Source of the DNA: JBNAVY01 sp049700195
GTDB lineage: Bacteria; Bacillota; Thermoanaerobacteria; Thermoanaerobacterales; Thermoanaerobacteraceae
Assembly: GCA_049700195.1 (NCBI GenBank)
Contig: JBNAVY010000037.1
Span: 1 to 19,655 of the forward strand
Direction of reading: 5' to 3'
Length of the DNA: 19,655 bases
Under the pieces are notes generated by a model. It did no database searches. It saw nothing but the letters and a program-made list of their open reading frames with translations, and was not told where the DNA came from. This document shows, piece after piece, positions 7,193 through 14,879 of this stretch. The position numbers were made by a program, and so were the translations under genes. Numbering within the stretch: position 1 is the first letter of the stretch; the number at the start of each line of letters is the position of its first letter.

Positions 7193-7411
7193 TCACTTTC
7201 CACGCCATATTATCCTTCCTCTAGAAAGATCATAGGGTGATAACTCTAAAGTAACTCTGTCTCCAGGGAGTATTCTTATAAAATTCATTCTTAATTTACC
7301 AGAAATATGTGCTAATACTTTATGCCCATTATCTAATTCAACTTGAAACATTGCATTTGGTAAAGCTTCTATTACTTTACCTTCTACTTCGATAACATCG
7401 TCTTTGGCCAA
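7193..7411 (-). CDS. infA: Translation initiation factor IF-1
   Basis: IF1 occupies the 30S A site during initiation and cooperates with IF2 and IF3. It is a single S1-type OB fold. EVEGKVIEALPNAMFQVELDNGH and the terminal DLSRGRIIWR are diagnostic. An upstream TTG at 7420 would lie only two bases after AGGAGG. The TTG at 7411 yields the exact canonical N-terminus M(L)AKDDVIEVEG and the family length of 72, so it is preferred, although its spacing from AGGAGG (11 bases) is slightly long. No ATG is available. Confidence 0.95.
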   Translation of the reverse strand: MAKDDVIEVEGKVIEALPNAMFQVELDNGHKVLAHISGKLRMNFIRILPGDRVTLELSPYDLSRGRIIWRGK

Positions 7412-7435
7412 GGATATCAATCCCTCCTTAATGAC

Positions 7436-7702
7436 TTAAGATCTAAACTGTTCTAAAGCATTTTTTAAATCTTCATTAGTTATTCTTTCATTATTAATTA
7501 TTTTATTTCTTACATCTTCGGCAATCTTATTAATTTTTTGAAGATGTTTAATTTTTTTCTTTTTTGGTTTTTCTATTTTTCGCAAATCCCCATCTGCAAT
7601 CATAACATGAGAATCGTCAGAATTTGCTACAACTACAAATACTCGCCCTTGATCACGACCCGCTTTGCTTCGCACAATCTGACCAATTGACATGTCATTC
7701 AT
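7436..7702 (-). CDS. KOW-domain RNA-binding protein (L14e-like)
   Basis: A small protein commonly found between map and infA in Firmicutes; its role in translation is not well defined. The N-terminal third (about 5-33, IGQIVRSKAGRDQGRVFVVV) is a KOW motif like those of L24, NusG and eukaryotic L14. A lysine cluster, KKKK, follows at about 47-51, then a helical, charged C-terminus. The frame opens at GTG 7711, but the ATG at 7702 sits 6 bases behind AGAGGTG and is chosen (88 residues). It resembles Bacillus YbzG by position and fold. Ribosome or rRNA binding is inferred. Confidence 0.88.
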   Translation of the reverse strand: MNDMSIGQIVRSKAGRDQGRVFVVVANSDDSHVMIADGDLRKIEKPKKKKIKHLQKINKIAEDVRNKIINNERITNEDLKNALEQFRS

Positions 7703-7714
7703 GAATTTCACCTC

Positions 7715-8461
7715 TTATAAAATGGTCAGTATTTCCGGCTCGCTTTCTGTTATAACAATTGTATTTTCATAATGGGCTGAAAGGCTTCCATCAATAGTCA
7801 CAACTGTCCAATTGTTATCTAAAGTTTTAACATGGTACTTACCTGCATTAACCATAGGCTCTATTGCAAAACACATTCCTTTTTTTATTCTAGGCCCTCT
7901 TCCTGGAGGCCCATAATTAGGTATCTGAGGATCTTCATGCATTTTACGTCCAATTCCATGTCCTACATATTCACGAACAACCGAAAATCCATTTTTTTCT
8001 ACATAAACTTGTATTGCATTAGATATATCGGAAAGCCTTTTACCATCTAAAGCATATTTTATACCTTCAAAAAAACTTTCTTTCGTAACATCAATAAGTC
8101 TTTGTGCTTCATTGCTGATTTTGCCAACTCCAAAAGTCCTTGCTGCATCACCATTATATCCTTTATAAACAGCACCAGTATCTATACTTATAATATCGCC
8201 TTCTTCAATCCGCCTTAAACCTGGTATTCCGTGCACAACTTCTTCATTAACTGAAGCACATATTGTTGCTGGAAAACCATATAGACCTTTAAAAGCAGGG
8301 ATACAACCACTTTTTATAATATGTTCTTCGGCTATTTTGTCAAGTTCAGATGTTGTAATACCCGGTTTTATAGCTTCTTGAATTAGCATTAATGCTTCAG
8401 CTGTAACCCTACCAGCTACTCTCATAAGTTCGATTTCGCTTTTGGATTTTATATATATCAT
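7715..8461 (-). CDS. map: Methionine aminopeptidase, type I
   Basis: Removes the initiator methionine from nascent proteins in the cytoplasm, using two divalent metal ions. The five metal ligands are visible: Asp 94 (SIDTGA), Asp 105 (DAARTF), His 168 (GHGIG), Glu 201 (FAIEPM) and Glu 232 (YENTI). His 77 (VVHGIP) corresponds to the substrate-binding histidine. Length 248 and the lack of an N-terminal zinc-finger extension fit type Ia. Its ATG overlaps the adk TGA by 4 bases (ATGA), indicating translational coupling. Confidence 0.97.
   Translation of the reverse strand: MIYIKSKSEIELMRVAGRVTAEALMLIQEAIKPGITTSELDKIAEEHIIKSGCIPAFKGLYGFPATICASVNEEVVHGIPGLRRIEEGDIISIDTGAVYKGYNGDAARTFGVGKISNEAQRLIDVTKESFFEGIKYALDGKRLSDISNAIQVYVEKNGFSVVREYVGHGIGRKMHEDPQIPNYGPPGRGPRIKKGMCFAIEPMVNAGKYHVKTLDNNWTVVTIDGSLSAHYENTIVITESEPEILTIL
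8316..8343 (-). promoter_or_regulatory. Possible internal promoter inside map
   Basis: The minus strand has a perfect TTGACA (8343-8338), a 16-base spacer and TATTAT (8321-8316), which matches five of six -10 positions. It lies within the coding region for map residues 40-50, so the match may be chance in AT-rich DNA. If active, it would transcribe the rest of map, the KOW gene, infA, rpmJ and the alpha block. Confidence 0.3.
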
Positions 8462-9111
8462 GGTTTGTATTCTCCTATTTTATCTAATATATCTTCAAAG
8501 ACTTTTGAAACGGATTTATTCCCGTCAATATTTAATAATATACCTTTATTATTATAATAATTTATCAGCGGTTTTGTTTCATTTTCATATACCTCAAGCC
8601 GCTTTAAAACAGATTCAATGTTATCATCCGCACGCTGTATAAGTTGGGCTCCGCACTTATCACACTTGTTGTCTTCCTTAGGTGGTGAATTTTTTATATG
8701 ATATGTTGCACCACAATTCGGACAAACTCTTCTTCCTGTTATTCTTTCAATTAAAATATCTCTATCTACTACAATATTAATCACATAATTAATTGAACTA
8801 TTTTGATCTAATAAAAACTTATCAAGTTCCTCAGCTTGAGAAATATTTCTAGGATAACCATCTAAGAGAAATCCATTTATGCAGTCATTTTTTAATAGTC
8901 TATCCTGAACTATTTTATTAGTTATTTCATCTGGAACCAGTAATCCTTTATCCGTATATTCTCTGGCTAGTTTCCCTAAAGGAGTATTTTCTTTTATATT
9001 CTGCCTAAAAATATCTCCTGTCGATATATGTGTTATTTTTAATTCCTCGGATATCTTAGCTGCCTGAGTTCCTTTGCCTGCACCCGGGGGACCAAGTAAA
9101 ATAATTTTCAC
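8458..9111 (-). CDS. adk: Adenylate kinase, zinc-lid form
   Basis: Catalyses the reversible reaction ATP + AMP = 2 ADP. The P-loop GPPGAGKGT is at 7-15, the AMP-binding segment THISTGDIFR at 28-36, the GFLLDGYPRN motif at 80-89, and ADDNIESVLKRL follows the lid. The lid carries a structural zinc site, Cys 130, 133, 150 and 153, in the long-lid class typical of Gram-positives. Start is GTG at 9111, with GGGGG 8 bases upstream. The overlapping ATG two bases upstream is out of frame. It lies between secY and map, the conserved spc-cluster position. Confidence 0.97.
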   Translation of the reverse strand: MKIILLGPPGAGKGTQAAKISEELKITHISTGDIFRQNIKENTPLGKLAREYTDKGLLVPDEITNKIVQDRLLKNDCINGFLLDGYPRNISQAEELDKFLLDQNSSINYVINIVVDRDILIERITGRRVCPNCGATYHIKNSPPKEDNKCDKCGAQLIQRADDNIESVLKRLEVYENETKPLINYYNNKGILLNIDGNKSVSKVFEDILDKIGEYKP

Positions 9112-9132
9112 ATTAATTACCCCCTTTAAAAT

Positions 9133-10389
9133 TTATTTTAAAAATCCTTGATAATTTCTCATTATAAGCTGACCTTCAATTTGCTTCATTGTATCCAACG
9201 CAACGCCGACCGCAATCAATAAAGCAGTTCCTCCAAAATATAACTGCAGCCCAGTAATTCCCATCAATATTACAGGCATTGTTGCTATAAATGCTAAAAA
9301 TAGTGCTCCAACAAAAGTTATTCTATTCATAACACGTGTAATATAATCTGTTGTTGGTTTGCCTGGCCTTATTCCAGGAATAAACCCTCCATATTTTTTC
9401 ATGTTGTCTGATACATCTACAGGGTTGAATATTATTGCTGTATAGAAGTATGTGAAGCCTATTATGAGTAATGCATCAAAAAGATTATACATAACTCCAT
9501 TTGTGCTTAACCACTTCTGAATGAAATTATAAAACCCTGTTTTGGGGAAAAATGCAGCTAACTGCTGTGGAAATTGTAATAATGACATCGCAAATATAAT
9601 AGGTATAACACCTGCCATATTTACTTTAATTGGTATATGTGTGCTTTGCCCACCATAAACCTTCCTGCCGACAACCCTTTTGGCATATTGAACTGGAATT
9701 CTCCTTTGACCTTCCATTGTCAATATAATCAATACAATCATAATAAGCTCCGCTAGTATAAATGCAATTGCTCCAAATATATTTGCTGTACCGGCTTTTA
9801 CATATTCTACTGTTAAAAAACCCATATTTGGTATTCTTGATATTATACCTGCAAAAATTATTAAAGAGCTTCCATTTCCTATGCCATTTTCAGTAATTCT
9901 TTCACCAAGCCACATCAAAAATGATGTGCCCGCTGTTAAAGATAATACTATAATTGACATATTTATAAAATTAGGATTTATAACTGCTGATCTTAATCCA
10001 ATTGTCATACCTATAGCCTGTATCAATGCAAGTACAACAGTTAAGTACCTTGTATACTGCGCAATTTTCTTTCTCCCTTCTTCACCTTCTTTAGCCATTT
10101 GCTCTAAAGCAGGTATTGCAATTGTCAAAAGCTGCATAATAATTGACGCATTAATATATGGGATAATACTCATTGCAAAAATCGTAAAATTACGAAAAGC
10201 GCCGCCAGAAACTATATCAAAAAAACCAAATAGCTGACCTTGCCCAAGTATATTTTTTATTTGGTTAGGATCAATTCCTGGAACAGGTATATGAGATCCA
10301 AATCTGAATACAATCAGCATTGCAACTGTAAAGATGATTTTTTTTCTTATATCAGCGACTTTCCATGCATTGACAAGGGTTTGCAACAT
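9133..10389 (-). CDS. secY: Protein translocase subunit SecY
   Basis: Channel-forming membrane subunit of the Sec translocon, working with SecE, SecG, SecA and the ribosome. The 418 residues include ten expected transmembrane segments. The N-terminal RFGSHIPVPGIDP, the plug-region GGAFRNFTIFAMSIIPYINASIIMQLL and the cytoplasmic loop EGQRRIPVQYAKR are diagnostic. The C-terminus has IRPGKPTTDYI and a short tail. ATG follows the rplO TGA after one base, with AGAGGTGAT as the binding site, suggesting coupling to rplO. No truncation. Confidence 0.98.
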   Translation of the reverse strand: MLQTLVNAWKVADIRKKIIFTVAMLIVFRFGSHIPVPGIDPNQIKNILGQGQLFGFFDIVSGGAFRNFTIFAMSIIPYINASIIMQLLTIAIPALEQMAKEGEEGRKKIAQYTRYLTVVLALIQAIGMTIGLRSAVINPNFINMSIIVLSLTAGTSFLMWLGERITENGIGNGSSLIIFAGIISRIPNMGFLTVEYVKAGTANIFGAIAFILAELIMIVLIILTMEGQRRIPVQYAKRVVGRKVYGGQSTHIPIKVNMAGVIPIIFAMSLLQFPQQLAAFFPKTGFYNFIQKWLSTNGVMYNLFDALLIIGFTYFYTAIIFNPVDVSDNMKKYGGFIPGIRPGKPTTDYITRVMNRITFVGALFLAFIATMPVILMGITGLQLYFGGTALLIAVGVALDTMKQIEGQLIMRNYQGFLK

Positions 10390-10390
10390 A

Positions 10391-10831
10391 TCATATCACC
10401 TCTGCCTTTCCCCCAATGGCTTCTATTTTTTCAAGTGCACTTTTACTAAATTTATGAGCTTTTATTATAAATTTTTTATTTAAATCACCATTACCAAGAA
10501 TCTTTACTCCATCTTTAACTTTGTTAATAATACCTTTTTCAACTAAAACTTCTGGTGTGATTTCACTGCCTTCCTCAAAAATATCCAATGCTGACAAGTT
10601 AACTATAGCATATTCTTTTCTGAATATATTTGTAAATCCTCTCTTTGGCAGTCTTCTTGTTAATGGCATTTGACCTCCTTCAAATCCTGGTCTTACTCCG
10701 CCACCACTTCTTGCATTCTGTCCTTTGCTACCTCTTCCTGATGTTTTACCATGCCCTGAACCTATACCGCGCCCTACTCTTTTTCTGTCTTTTCTTGCAC
10801 CTTCAGCAGGTTTTAAATCGTGCAGCCTCAT
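10391..10831 (-). CDS. rplO: 50S ribosomal protein L15
   Basis: L15 is a late-assembly large-subunit protein with a long glycine- and basic-rich N-terminal extension threaded through 23S rRNA. MRLHDLKPAEGARKDRKR, GRGIGSGHGKTSGRGSKGQNAR and FEGGQMPLTRRLPKRGF are diagnostic. Length 146 is typical. It follows rpmD by 12 bp and almost abuts secY, the invariant bacterial arrangement. Confidence 0.98.
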   Translation of the reverse strand: MRLHDLKPAEGARKDRKRVGRGIGSGHGKTSGRGSKGQNARSGGGVRPGFEGGQMPLTRRLPKRGFTNIFRKEYAIVNLSALDIFEEGSEITPEVLVEKGIINKVKDGVKILGNGDLNKKFIIKAHKFSKSALEKIEAIGGKAEVI

Positions 10832-10843
10832 TATTACACCTCC

Positions 10844-11029
10844 TTATTCGCTGATTTCTTCTACTTTGACAAGATGATTTATTTTTTTTATCATACCTCT
10901 TATTTGAGGTGTATCTTCATATACTACAGTATTACCAATTTTTCTTAACCCTAACGCAATTGCTGTATTTTTTTGTTTTTCCAGCCTTCCAATAAGACTT
11001 TTAGACAATGTAATTTTCAGCTTATTCAT
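10844..11029 (-). CDS. rpmD: 50S ribosomal protein L30
   Basis: A small large-subunit protein with the family pattern KITLSKSLIGRLEKQKNTAIALGLRKI ... TPQIRGMIKKINHLVKVEE. The frame is open 21 codons further upstream into rpsE. AGGAGG abuts an ATG at 11035 with no spacing but lies 6 bases from the ATG at 11029, so the latter is chosen, giving the standard 61 residues. The rpsE TAG stop directly abuts this Shine-Dalgarno sequence, a hint of coupling. Confidence 0.97.
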   Translation of the reverse strand: MNKLKITLSKSLIGRLEKQKNTAIALGLRKIGNTVVYEDTPQIRGMIKKINHLVKVEEISE

Positions 11030-11039
11030 ATTCATCCTC

Positions 11040-11543
11040 CTATCCAAGCAGCTGCTCAACAGGAATTCCACGTAATTTAGCAACTTCTTCAACAGTTTTT
11101 AATTTCTTAAGTCCTTCTATTGTAGCATAAACCATATTAGTTGAATTTGATGAACCAAGAGATTTGGTTAATACATCTTTTATACCTGCAGATTCAAGTA
11201 CTGCACGTACAGGACCTCCAGCTATAACTCCTGTACCTTCTTTAGCTGGTTTTATTAAGACTTTTCCTGCACCAAATTCTCCAACGACTTCATGGGGTAC
11301 TGTAGTTCCCACAATAGGAACTTTTATTAAGTGTTTTTTTGCATCTTCTATGCCTTTTCTTATTGCATCAGGTATTTCTGCAGCTTTCCCTGTTCCAACA
11401 CCAACATAGCCTTTTTCTGTATCTCCAACAACGACCGTTGCACTAAATCTGAAATTCCTACCGCCTTTTACAACTTTTGCAACACGATTAAGACTTACTA
11501 CTCTTTCTTTTAAATCTAGATTGCTCCAATCAATACGAGCCAT
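11040..11543 (-). CDS. rpsE: 30S ribosomal protein S5
   Basis: S5 contributes to decoding fidelity and the mRNA entry helicase region of the 30S subunit. The N-terminal double-stranded-RNA-binding-like domain (about 10-75) contains RVAKVVKGGRNFRFSATVVVGD and GYVGVGTGKAAEIPDAIRK. The C-terminal domain has GVIAGGPVRAVLESAGI and LGSSNSTNMVYAT. Length 167 is normal. The KGGRNFRF loop, where spectinomycin-resistance changes map in other species, looks ordinary. Confidence 0.98.
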   Translation of the reverse strand: MARIDWSNLDLKERVVSLNRVAKVVKGGRNFRFSATVVVGDTEKGYVGVGTGKAAEIPDAIRKGIEDAKKHLIKVPIVGTTVPHEVVGEFGAGKVLIKPAKEGTGVIAGGPVRAVLESAGIKDVLTKSLGSSNSTNMVYATIEGLKKLKTVEEVAKLRGIPVEQLLG

Positions 11544-11559
11544 TCAGTTCCCTCCTTTT

Positions 11560-11925
11560 TTAAAAATTTAAGCCGCCTTCTCTTGCTGAGTCAGCCAGTT
11601 CTTTAATTGTACCATGATAAATGTATCCTCCACGATCAAATACAACATCTTTAATGCCATTTTCAAGGGCTCTTTTTGCAATTAATTGTCCAACTAACTT
11701 TGCTGAATTCTTATTTGCACCTTTTGCAGTACTTCTAAGCTCTGGATCTAAAGTTGACGCTTGTATGAGTGTTTTACCTTTAACATCATCAATAAGCTGT
11801 GCATAAATATGACTTATGCTTTTATAAACATTAAGTCTTGGCCTTTCAGATGTTCCAAAAACGCGTTTTCTCACACGTATATGACGCCTTTTGCGTGATA
11901 TATTTCTATTAGCTTTATTAATCAT
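11560..11925 (-). CDS. rplR: 50S ribosomal protein L18
   Basis: L18 binds 5S rRNA with L5 in the central protuberance. The basic N-terminus (RNISRKRRHIRVRKRVFGT), then RPRLNVYKSISHIYAQLIDD, the GANKNSAKLVGQLIAKRA segment and FDRGGYIYHGTIKELADSAREGGL are diagnostic. Length 121 is typical. It lies between rplF and rpsE as expected. The ATG is preceded by AAGGGGTG. Confidence 0.98.
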   Translation of the reverse strand: MINKANRNISRKRRHIRVRKRVFGTSERPRLNVYKSISHIYAQLIDDVKGKTLIQASTLDPELRSTAKGANKNSAKLVGQLIAKRALENGIKDVVFDRGGYIYHGTIKELADSAREGGLNF

Positions 11926-11936
11926 ATTTTCACCCC

Positions 11937-12479
11937 TTACTTCTTGCCAGTTTTACCTTCTTTTAATCTTACAACTTCACCAGCATATCTTATACCCTTA
12001 CCATGGTATGCATCTGGTACCCTTACTTTACGAATATCTGCGGCTATCTGACCTACTCTTTGCTTATCATAGCCTTTAACAATAATCTTATTTGTACCTT
12101 CAACAGCAATTTCTATACCTGGCTCTTCTTCTATTTCAACAGGATGAGAATAGCCAACAGTTAATACAACTTTTTTACCTTGTTTAGCAACACGATATCC
12201 TATACCTACGATTTCCAGAGTCTTTGCAAATCCTTCACTTACGCCTTTGACCATATTTGATAATATTGCCCTTGTTGTACCGTGAAGAGCTCTTTCAAAC
12301 TTATCATCACTATTTCTTGTTACAAGTATTTGATTATCTTCTACTTTTATATTAATTAATGGTGAAAACTTTCTTTCCATTACACCTTTTGTTCCTTTTA
12401 CAACGACTAAGTTATCTGGATTAACTTTTACTTCTACGCCTTTTGGTATTTCAATCGGTAATCTTCCAATTCTGGACAA
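11937..12479 (-). CDS. rplF: 50S ribosomal protein L6
   Basis: L6 sits at the GTPase-associated side of the 50S near the sarcin-ricin loop. SRIGRLPIEIPKGVEV at the N-terminus, the LEIVGIGYRVAKQG repeat boundary and the C-terminal signature RKVRVPDAYHGKGIRYAGEVVRLKEGK are diagnostic. Length 180 is normal. The start is TTG at 12479, with AGGAGG 8 bases upstream; no ATG or GTG fits the family N-terminus. Confidence 0.98.
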   Translation of the reverse strand: MSRIGRLPIEIPKGVEVKVNPDNLVVVKGTKGVMERKFSPLINIKVEDNQILVTRNSDDKFERALHGTTRAILSNMVKGVSEGFAKTLEIVGIGYRVAKQGKKVVLTVGYSHPVEIEEEPGIEIAVEGTNKIIVKGYDKQRVGQIAADIRKVRVPDAYHGKGIRYAGEVVRLKEGKTGKK

Positions 12480-12501
12480 TCGCTACACCTCCTATTATAA
12501 A

Positions 12502-12900
12502 TTACCAGATATAGCAAAGCACTTCTCCGCCAACTCCTGCTTTTCTAGCGTCTTTGTCAGTAAGTATGCCATTTGGAGTTGAAATTATCGCAATACCTAA
12601 ACCACCAAGAACTTTAGGTAATTCATCGTGCCTTGCATATACTCTTAAACCTGGTTTGCTTATTCTTTTTAATCCGGAAATTATTCTTTCTTTATTTGAA
12701 CCGTACTTTAATGTTAGTTTTAATATTCCTTGTTTCCCATCGTCTATTTCCTCAACTGATTTTATAAAACCTTCCCTCAACATTATCATAGCAATAGATC
12801 TTTTCATGTTTGAGGCAGGAATTTCTACAATTTCATGTTTTGCAATATTTGCATTTCTAATGCGTGTAAGCATATCTGCAATAGGATCTGTCGTTACCAT
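12502..12900 (-). CDS. rpsH: 30S ribosomal protein S8
   Basis: S8 binds the central domain of 16S rRNA and is the spc-operon translational regulator in Escherichia coli. DPIADMLTRIRNAN at the N-terminus, LKRISKPGLRVY in the middle and the C-terminal LGIAIISTPNGILTDKDARKAGVGGEVLCYIW are diagnostic. Length 132 is usual. The ATG has a GGGGAGG binding site. It follows rpsN by 18 bp. Confidence 0.98.
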   Translation of the reverse strand: MVTTDPIADMLTRIRNANIAKHEIVEIPASNMKRSIAMIMLREGFIKSVEEIDDGKQGILKLTLKYGSNKERIISGLKRISKPGLRVYARHDELPKVLGGLGIAIISTPNGILTDKDARKAGVGGEVLCYIW

Positions 12901-12918
12901 GTATATACCTCCCCTCTT

Positions 12919-13104
12919 TTACCAACTTGCTTTTTTAACGCCGGGTATTTCGCCTTTGTGGGCATATTCCCTAAAACATATACGACACATGCCAAACTTA
13001 TTTAAATAAGCATGTGGTCTGCCGCAAATTTTACATCTATTATACGCTCTTGTGCTATATTTGGGGGTTTTCTTCTGCTTTAATATCAAAGCCTTTCTTG
13101 CCAT
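12919..13104 (-). CDS. rpsN: 30S ribosomal protein S14, zinc-binding (type Z)
   Basis: Short 61-residue S14 with a zinc ribbon made of Cys 24, 27, 40 and 43 (C-x2-C-x12-C-x2-C). This is the type-Z form found in Firmicutes operons, as opposed to the longer zinc-free paralogue used under zinc limitation. The C-terminus FREYAHKGEIPGVKKASW is conserved. It lies between rplE and rpsH. No zinc-free copy is in this window. Confidence 0.98.
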   Translation of the reverse strand: MARKALILKQKKTPKYSTRAYNRCKICGRPHAYLNKFGMCRICFREYAHKGEIPGVKKASW

Positions 13105-13118
13105 TAAAATTCCCTCCT

Positions 13119-13658
13119 TTACTTTGCAAACGGCATGCCAAGCATTTGCAGAAGCTCTTTAGCCTCTTCATCTGTTTTAGCTGTTGTAACAAAAATAATA
13201 TCCATTCCTCTTATTTTATCAATCTTATCATAATCTATTTCCGGAAAAATAAGTTGCTCTTTTATACCTAAAGTATAATTTCCTCTTCCATCAAAAGATT
13301 TTGAAGGTACTCCTCTGAAATCTCTGACTCTTGGCAATGCAACATTAAATAATTTGTCGAGAAATTCATACATTCTTTCACTACGTAAGGTCACTTTTGT
13401 TCCAATTGCCATACCTTCACGTATCTTAAAATTAGCTATTGATTTTTTTGCTCTTGTAATAACAGGTTTCTGACCTGTGATAATTGTAAGATCATTTACC
13501 GCTGCTTCAAGGGCTTTGGGATTTTCCTTTGCTTCACCTACGCCTATGTTTATAACAACTTTTTCTATCTTAGGAACTTGCATAATATTTTTATAAGCAA
13601 ATTTAGACATAAGTGCAGGTATAACTTCTTTGTCGTATTTTTCCTTAAGCCTTGCCAT
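13119..13658 (-). CDS. rplE: 50S ribosomal protein L5
   Basis: L5 binds 5S rRNA in the central protuberance and contacts the P-site tRNA. The segments NIMQVPKIEKVVINIGVGEAKENPK, GQKPVITRAKKSIANFKIREGM, RDFRGVPSKSFDGRGNYTLG and the C-terminal DIIFVTTAKTDEEAKELL are diagnostic. Length 179 is standard. AAGGAGG lies 8 bases before the ATG. Confidence 0.98.
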   Translation of the reverse strand: MARLKEKYDKEVIPALMSKFAYKNIMQVPKIEKVVINIGVGEAKENPKALEAAVNDLTIITGQKPVITRAKKSIANFKIREGMAIGTKVTLRSERMYEFLDKLFNVALPRVRDFRGVPSKSFDGRGNYTLGIKEQLIFPEIDYDKIDKIRGMDIIFVTTAKTDEEAKELLQMLGMPFAK

Positions 13659-13678
13659 GATAAGCCTCCTTCCTTGTT

Positions 13679-14002
13679 TTATATTGTCTCATTACATCTT
13701 TTGCAATATCTTATTTTTTCTCCACTGTCTAATATACGAACTCCATAACGTACACCTCTTCCACAGTTATTGCAATAAAGCATTGCTTTTGAACTGTATA
13801 TAGGTGCTTCTTGGTGCAATATTCCGCCGGGACGCTGTGGATTATTTGATTTTTTATGTTTTGTAACAACATTTACTCCTTCAACTAAAATTTTATTTTC
13901 TTTTGGAAAAGCATTTAAAACTTTTCCTTTTTTCCCTTTATCCTTGCCTGAAATAATAACTACAGTATCACCTTTTTTTACATGTAATTTATTTTGAGCC
14001 AT
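13679..14002 (-). CDS. rplX: 50S ribosomal protein L24 with C-terminal zinc-ribbon-like cysteines
   Basis: L24 is an assembly initiator binding the 5' domain of 23S rRNA. The KOW motif occupies about residues 6-33 (HVKKGDTVVIISGKDKGKKGKV), followed by the conserved GVNVVTKHKK loop. The C-terminal part carries Cys 77, 80, 100 and 103 in two C-x2-C pairs, which look like a zinc ribbon. This form occurs in a number of Clostridia, while many other bacteria lack the cysteines. Length 107. It lies between rplN and rplE. Confidence 0.97.
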   Translation of the reverse strand: MAQNKLHVKKGDTVVIISGKDKGKKGKVLNAFPKENKILVEGVNVVTKHKKSNNPQRPGGILHQEAPIYSSKAMLYCNNCGRGVRYGVRILDSGEKIRYCKRCNETI

Positions 14003-14014
14003 AATTACACCTCC

Positions 14015-14383
14015 TTAAAGCACTTCGGGAGCTAAAGAGACAATTTTCATAAAATCTTTTTCCCTTAATTCCCTTGCAACAGGTCCAAAAATACGAGTAC
14101 CTCTTGGTTGTTTGTCATCTTTTATTATTACAGCTGCATTATCATCAAATCTAATATAGCTGCCATCTTTTCTTGCTACACCTTTTCTAGTTCTTACTAT
14201 TACAGCTTTTACAATATCTCCTTTTTTTACAACACCTCCGGGTGTTGCACTTTTGACTGAAGCAACTATTACATCACCAATATTTGAAAACTTTCTGAAG
14301 GAACCACCTTCTAAGTGAATACACATAATTTCTTTAGCACCAGTATTATCTGCTACTTTTAACCTTGTTTGAGGTTGTATCAT
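14015..14383 (-). CDS. rplN: 50S ribosomal protein L14
   Basis: L14 is located at the subunit interface and forms bridges with 16S rRNA. MIQPQTRLKVADNTGAKE, the KGDIVKAVIVRTRKGVARKDGSYIRFDDNA segment and GTRIFGPVARELRE are diagnostic. The 122-residue length is the bacterial standard. An AAAGGAGGT site precedes the ATG. It follows rpsQ by 20 bp and begins the spc part of the array. I saw no promoter in that short gap. Confidence 0.98.
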   Translation of the reverse strand: MIQPQTRLKVADNTGAKEIMCIHLEGGSFRKFSNIGDVIVASVKSATPGGVVKKGDIVKAVIVRTRKGVARKDGSYIRFDDNAAVIIKDDKQPRGTRIFGPVARELREKDFMKIVSLAPEVL

Positions 14384-14403
14384 TTATTTTACCTCCTTTC
14401 AAG

Positions 14404-14658
14404 TCATTCAGCTTTTTTAATTATTTCTACGAGCCTCCATCTTTTTTCCTTGCTTAAAGGACGAGTCTCCATTATTTTTACTACATCACCAATATTACAA
14501 ACATTATTTTCATCATGTGCTTTATATTTTTTTGTTTTTCTGATTGTTTTGCCATAAAGCGGATGTCTCTTTCTGTTTTCAACTGCAACAACAATAGTCT
14601 TTTGCATTTTATTACTAACAACAGTTCCCACTCTTACTTTTCTAAGTCCTCTTTCCAA
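14404..14658 (-). CDS. rpsQ: 30S ribosomal protein S17
   Basis: S17 is a primary 16S rRNA binder with an OB fold. RKVRVGTVVSNKMQKTIVVAVE, HPLYGKTIRKTKKYKAHDENN and the GDVVKIMETRPLSKEKRWRLVEI segment are diagnostic. Length 84 is normal. It follows rpmC by 17 bp with an AAGGAGG site, and ends the S10 block. Confidence 0.98.
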   Translation of the reverse strand: MERGLRKVRVGTVVSNKMQKTIVVAVENRKRHPLYGKTIRKTKKYKAHDENNVCNIGDVVKIMETRPLSKEKRWRLVEIIKKAE

Positions 14659-14675
14659 TTGAAATCCTCCTTTCC

Positions 14676-14879
14676 TTAAGCATTCAACTTGCCAAGTTCA
14701 CGTTCTCGCATTATAGTTTTAATTCGAGCTATTGACTTTCTAACATCTCTTATTCTCATTGGATTATCAAGCTGGCCGGTAGCAAGTTGAAATCTAAGGT
14801 TAAAAAGTTCGCCTTTTAAATCAGAAAGTTTCTGTATTAATTCTTCATTTGTAAGATCCCTAATCTCTTTAGCCTTCAT
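14676..14879 (-). CDS. rpmC: 50S ribosomal protein L29
   Basis: A small helical protein at the peptide exit tunnel and part of the docking platform for signal recognition particle and trigger factor. MKAKEIRDLTNEELIQKL, LKGELFNLRFQLATGQL and IRDVRKSIARIKTIM are diagnostic. The frame stays open to a GTG at 14903 inside rplP, but the ATG at 14879 gives the family N-terminus and 67 residues, with GGTGGTG 6 bases before it. It overlaps the rplP end by 11 bp, implying coupled translation. Confidence 0.97.
   Translation of the reverse strand: MKAKEIRDLTNEELIQKLSDLKGELFNLRFQLATGQLDNPMRIRDVRKSIARIKTIMRERELGKLNA

Noticed and set aside
9881..10237. Plus-strand open frame of 118 codons inside secY
   Set aside because: It is entirely antisense to the conserved secY frame, with no start context. 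The hydrophobic composition merely mirrors the membrane segments of SecY.
12554..13009. Plus-strand open frame of 151 codons over rpsH-rpsN
   Set aside because: It is antisense to two strongly conserved ribosomal genes, crosses their boundary, has no ribosome binding site and its translation resembles nothing functional. It is a shadow frame of AT-rich coding DNA.
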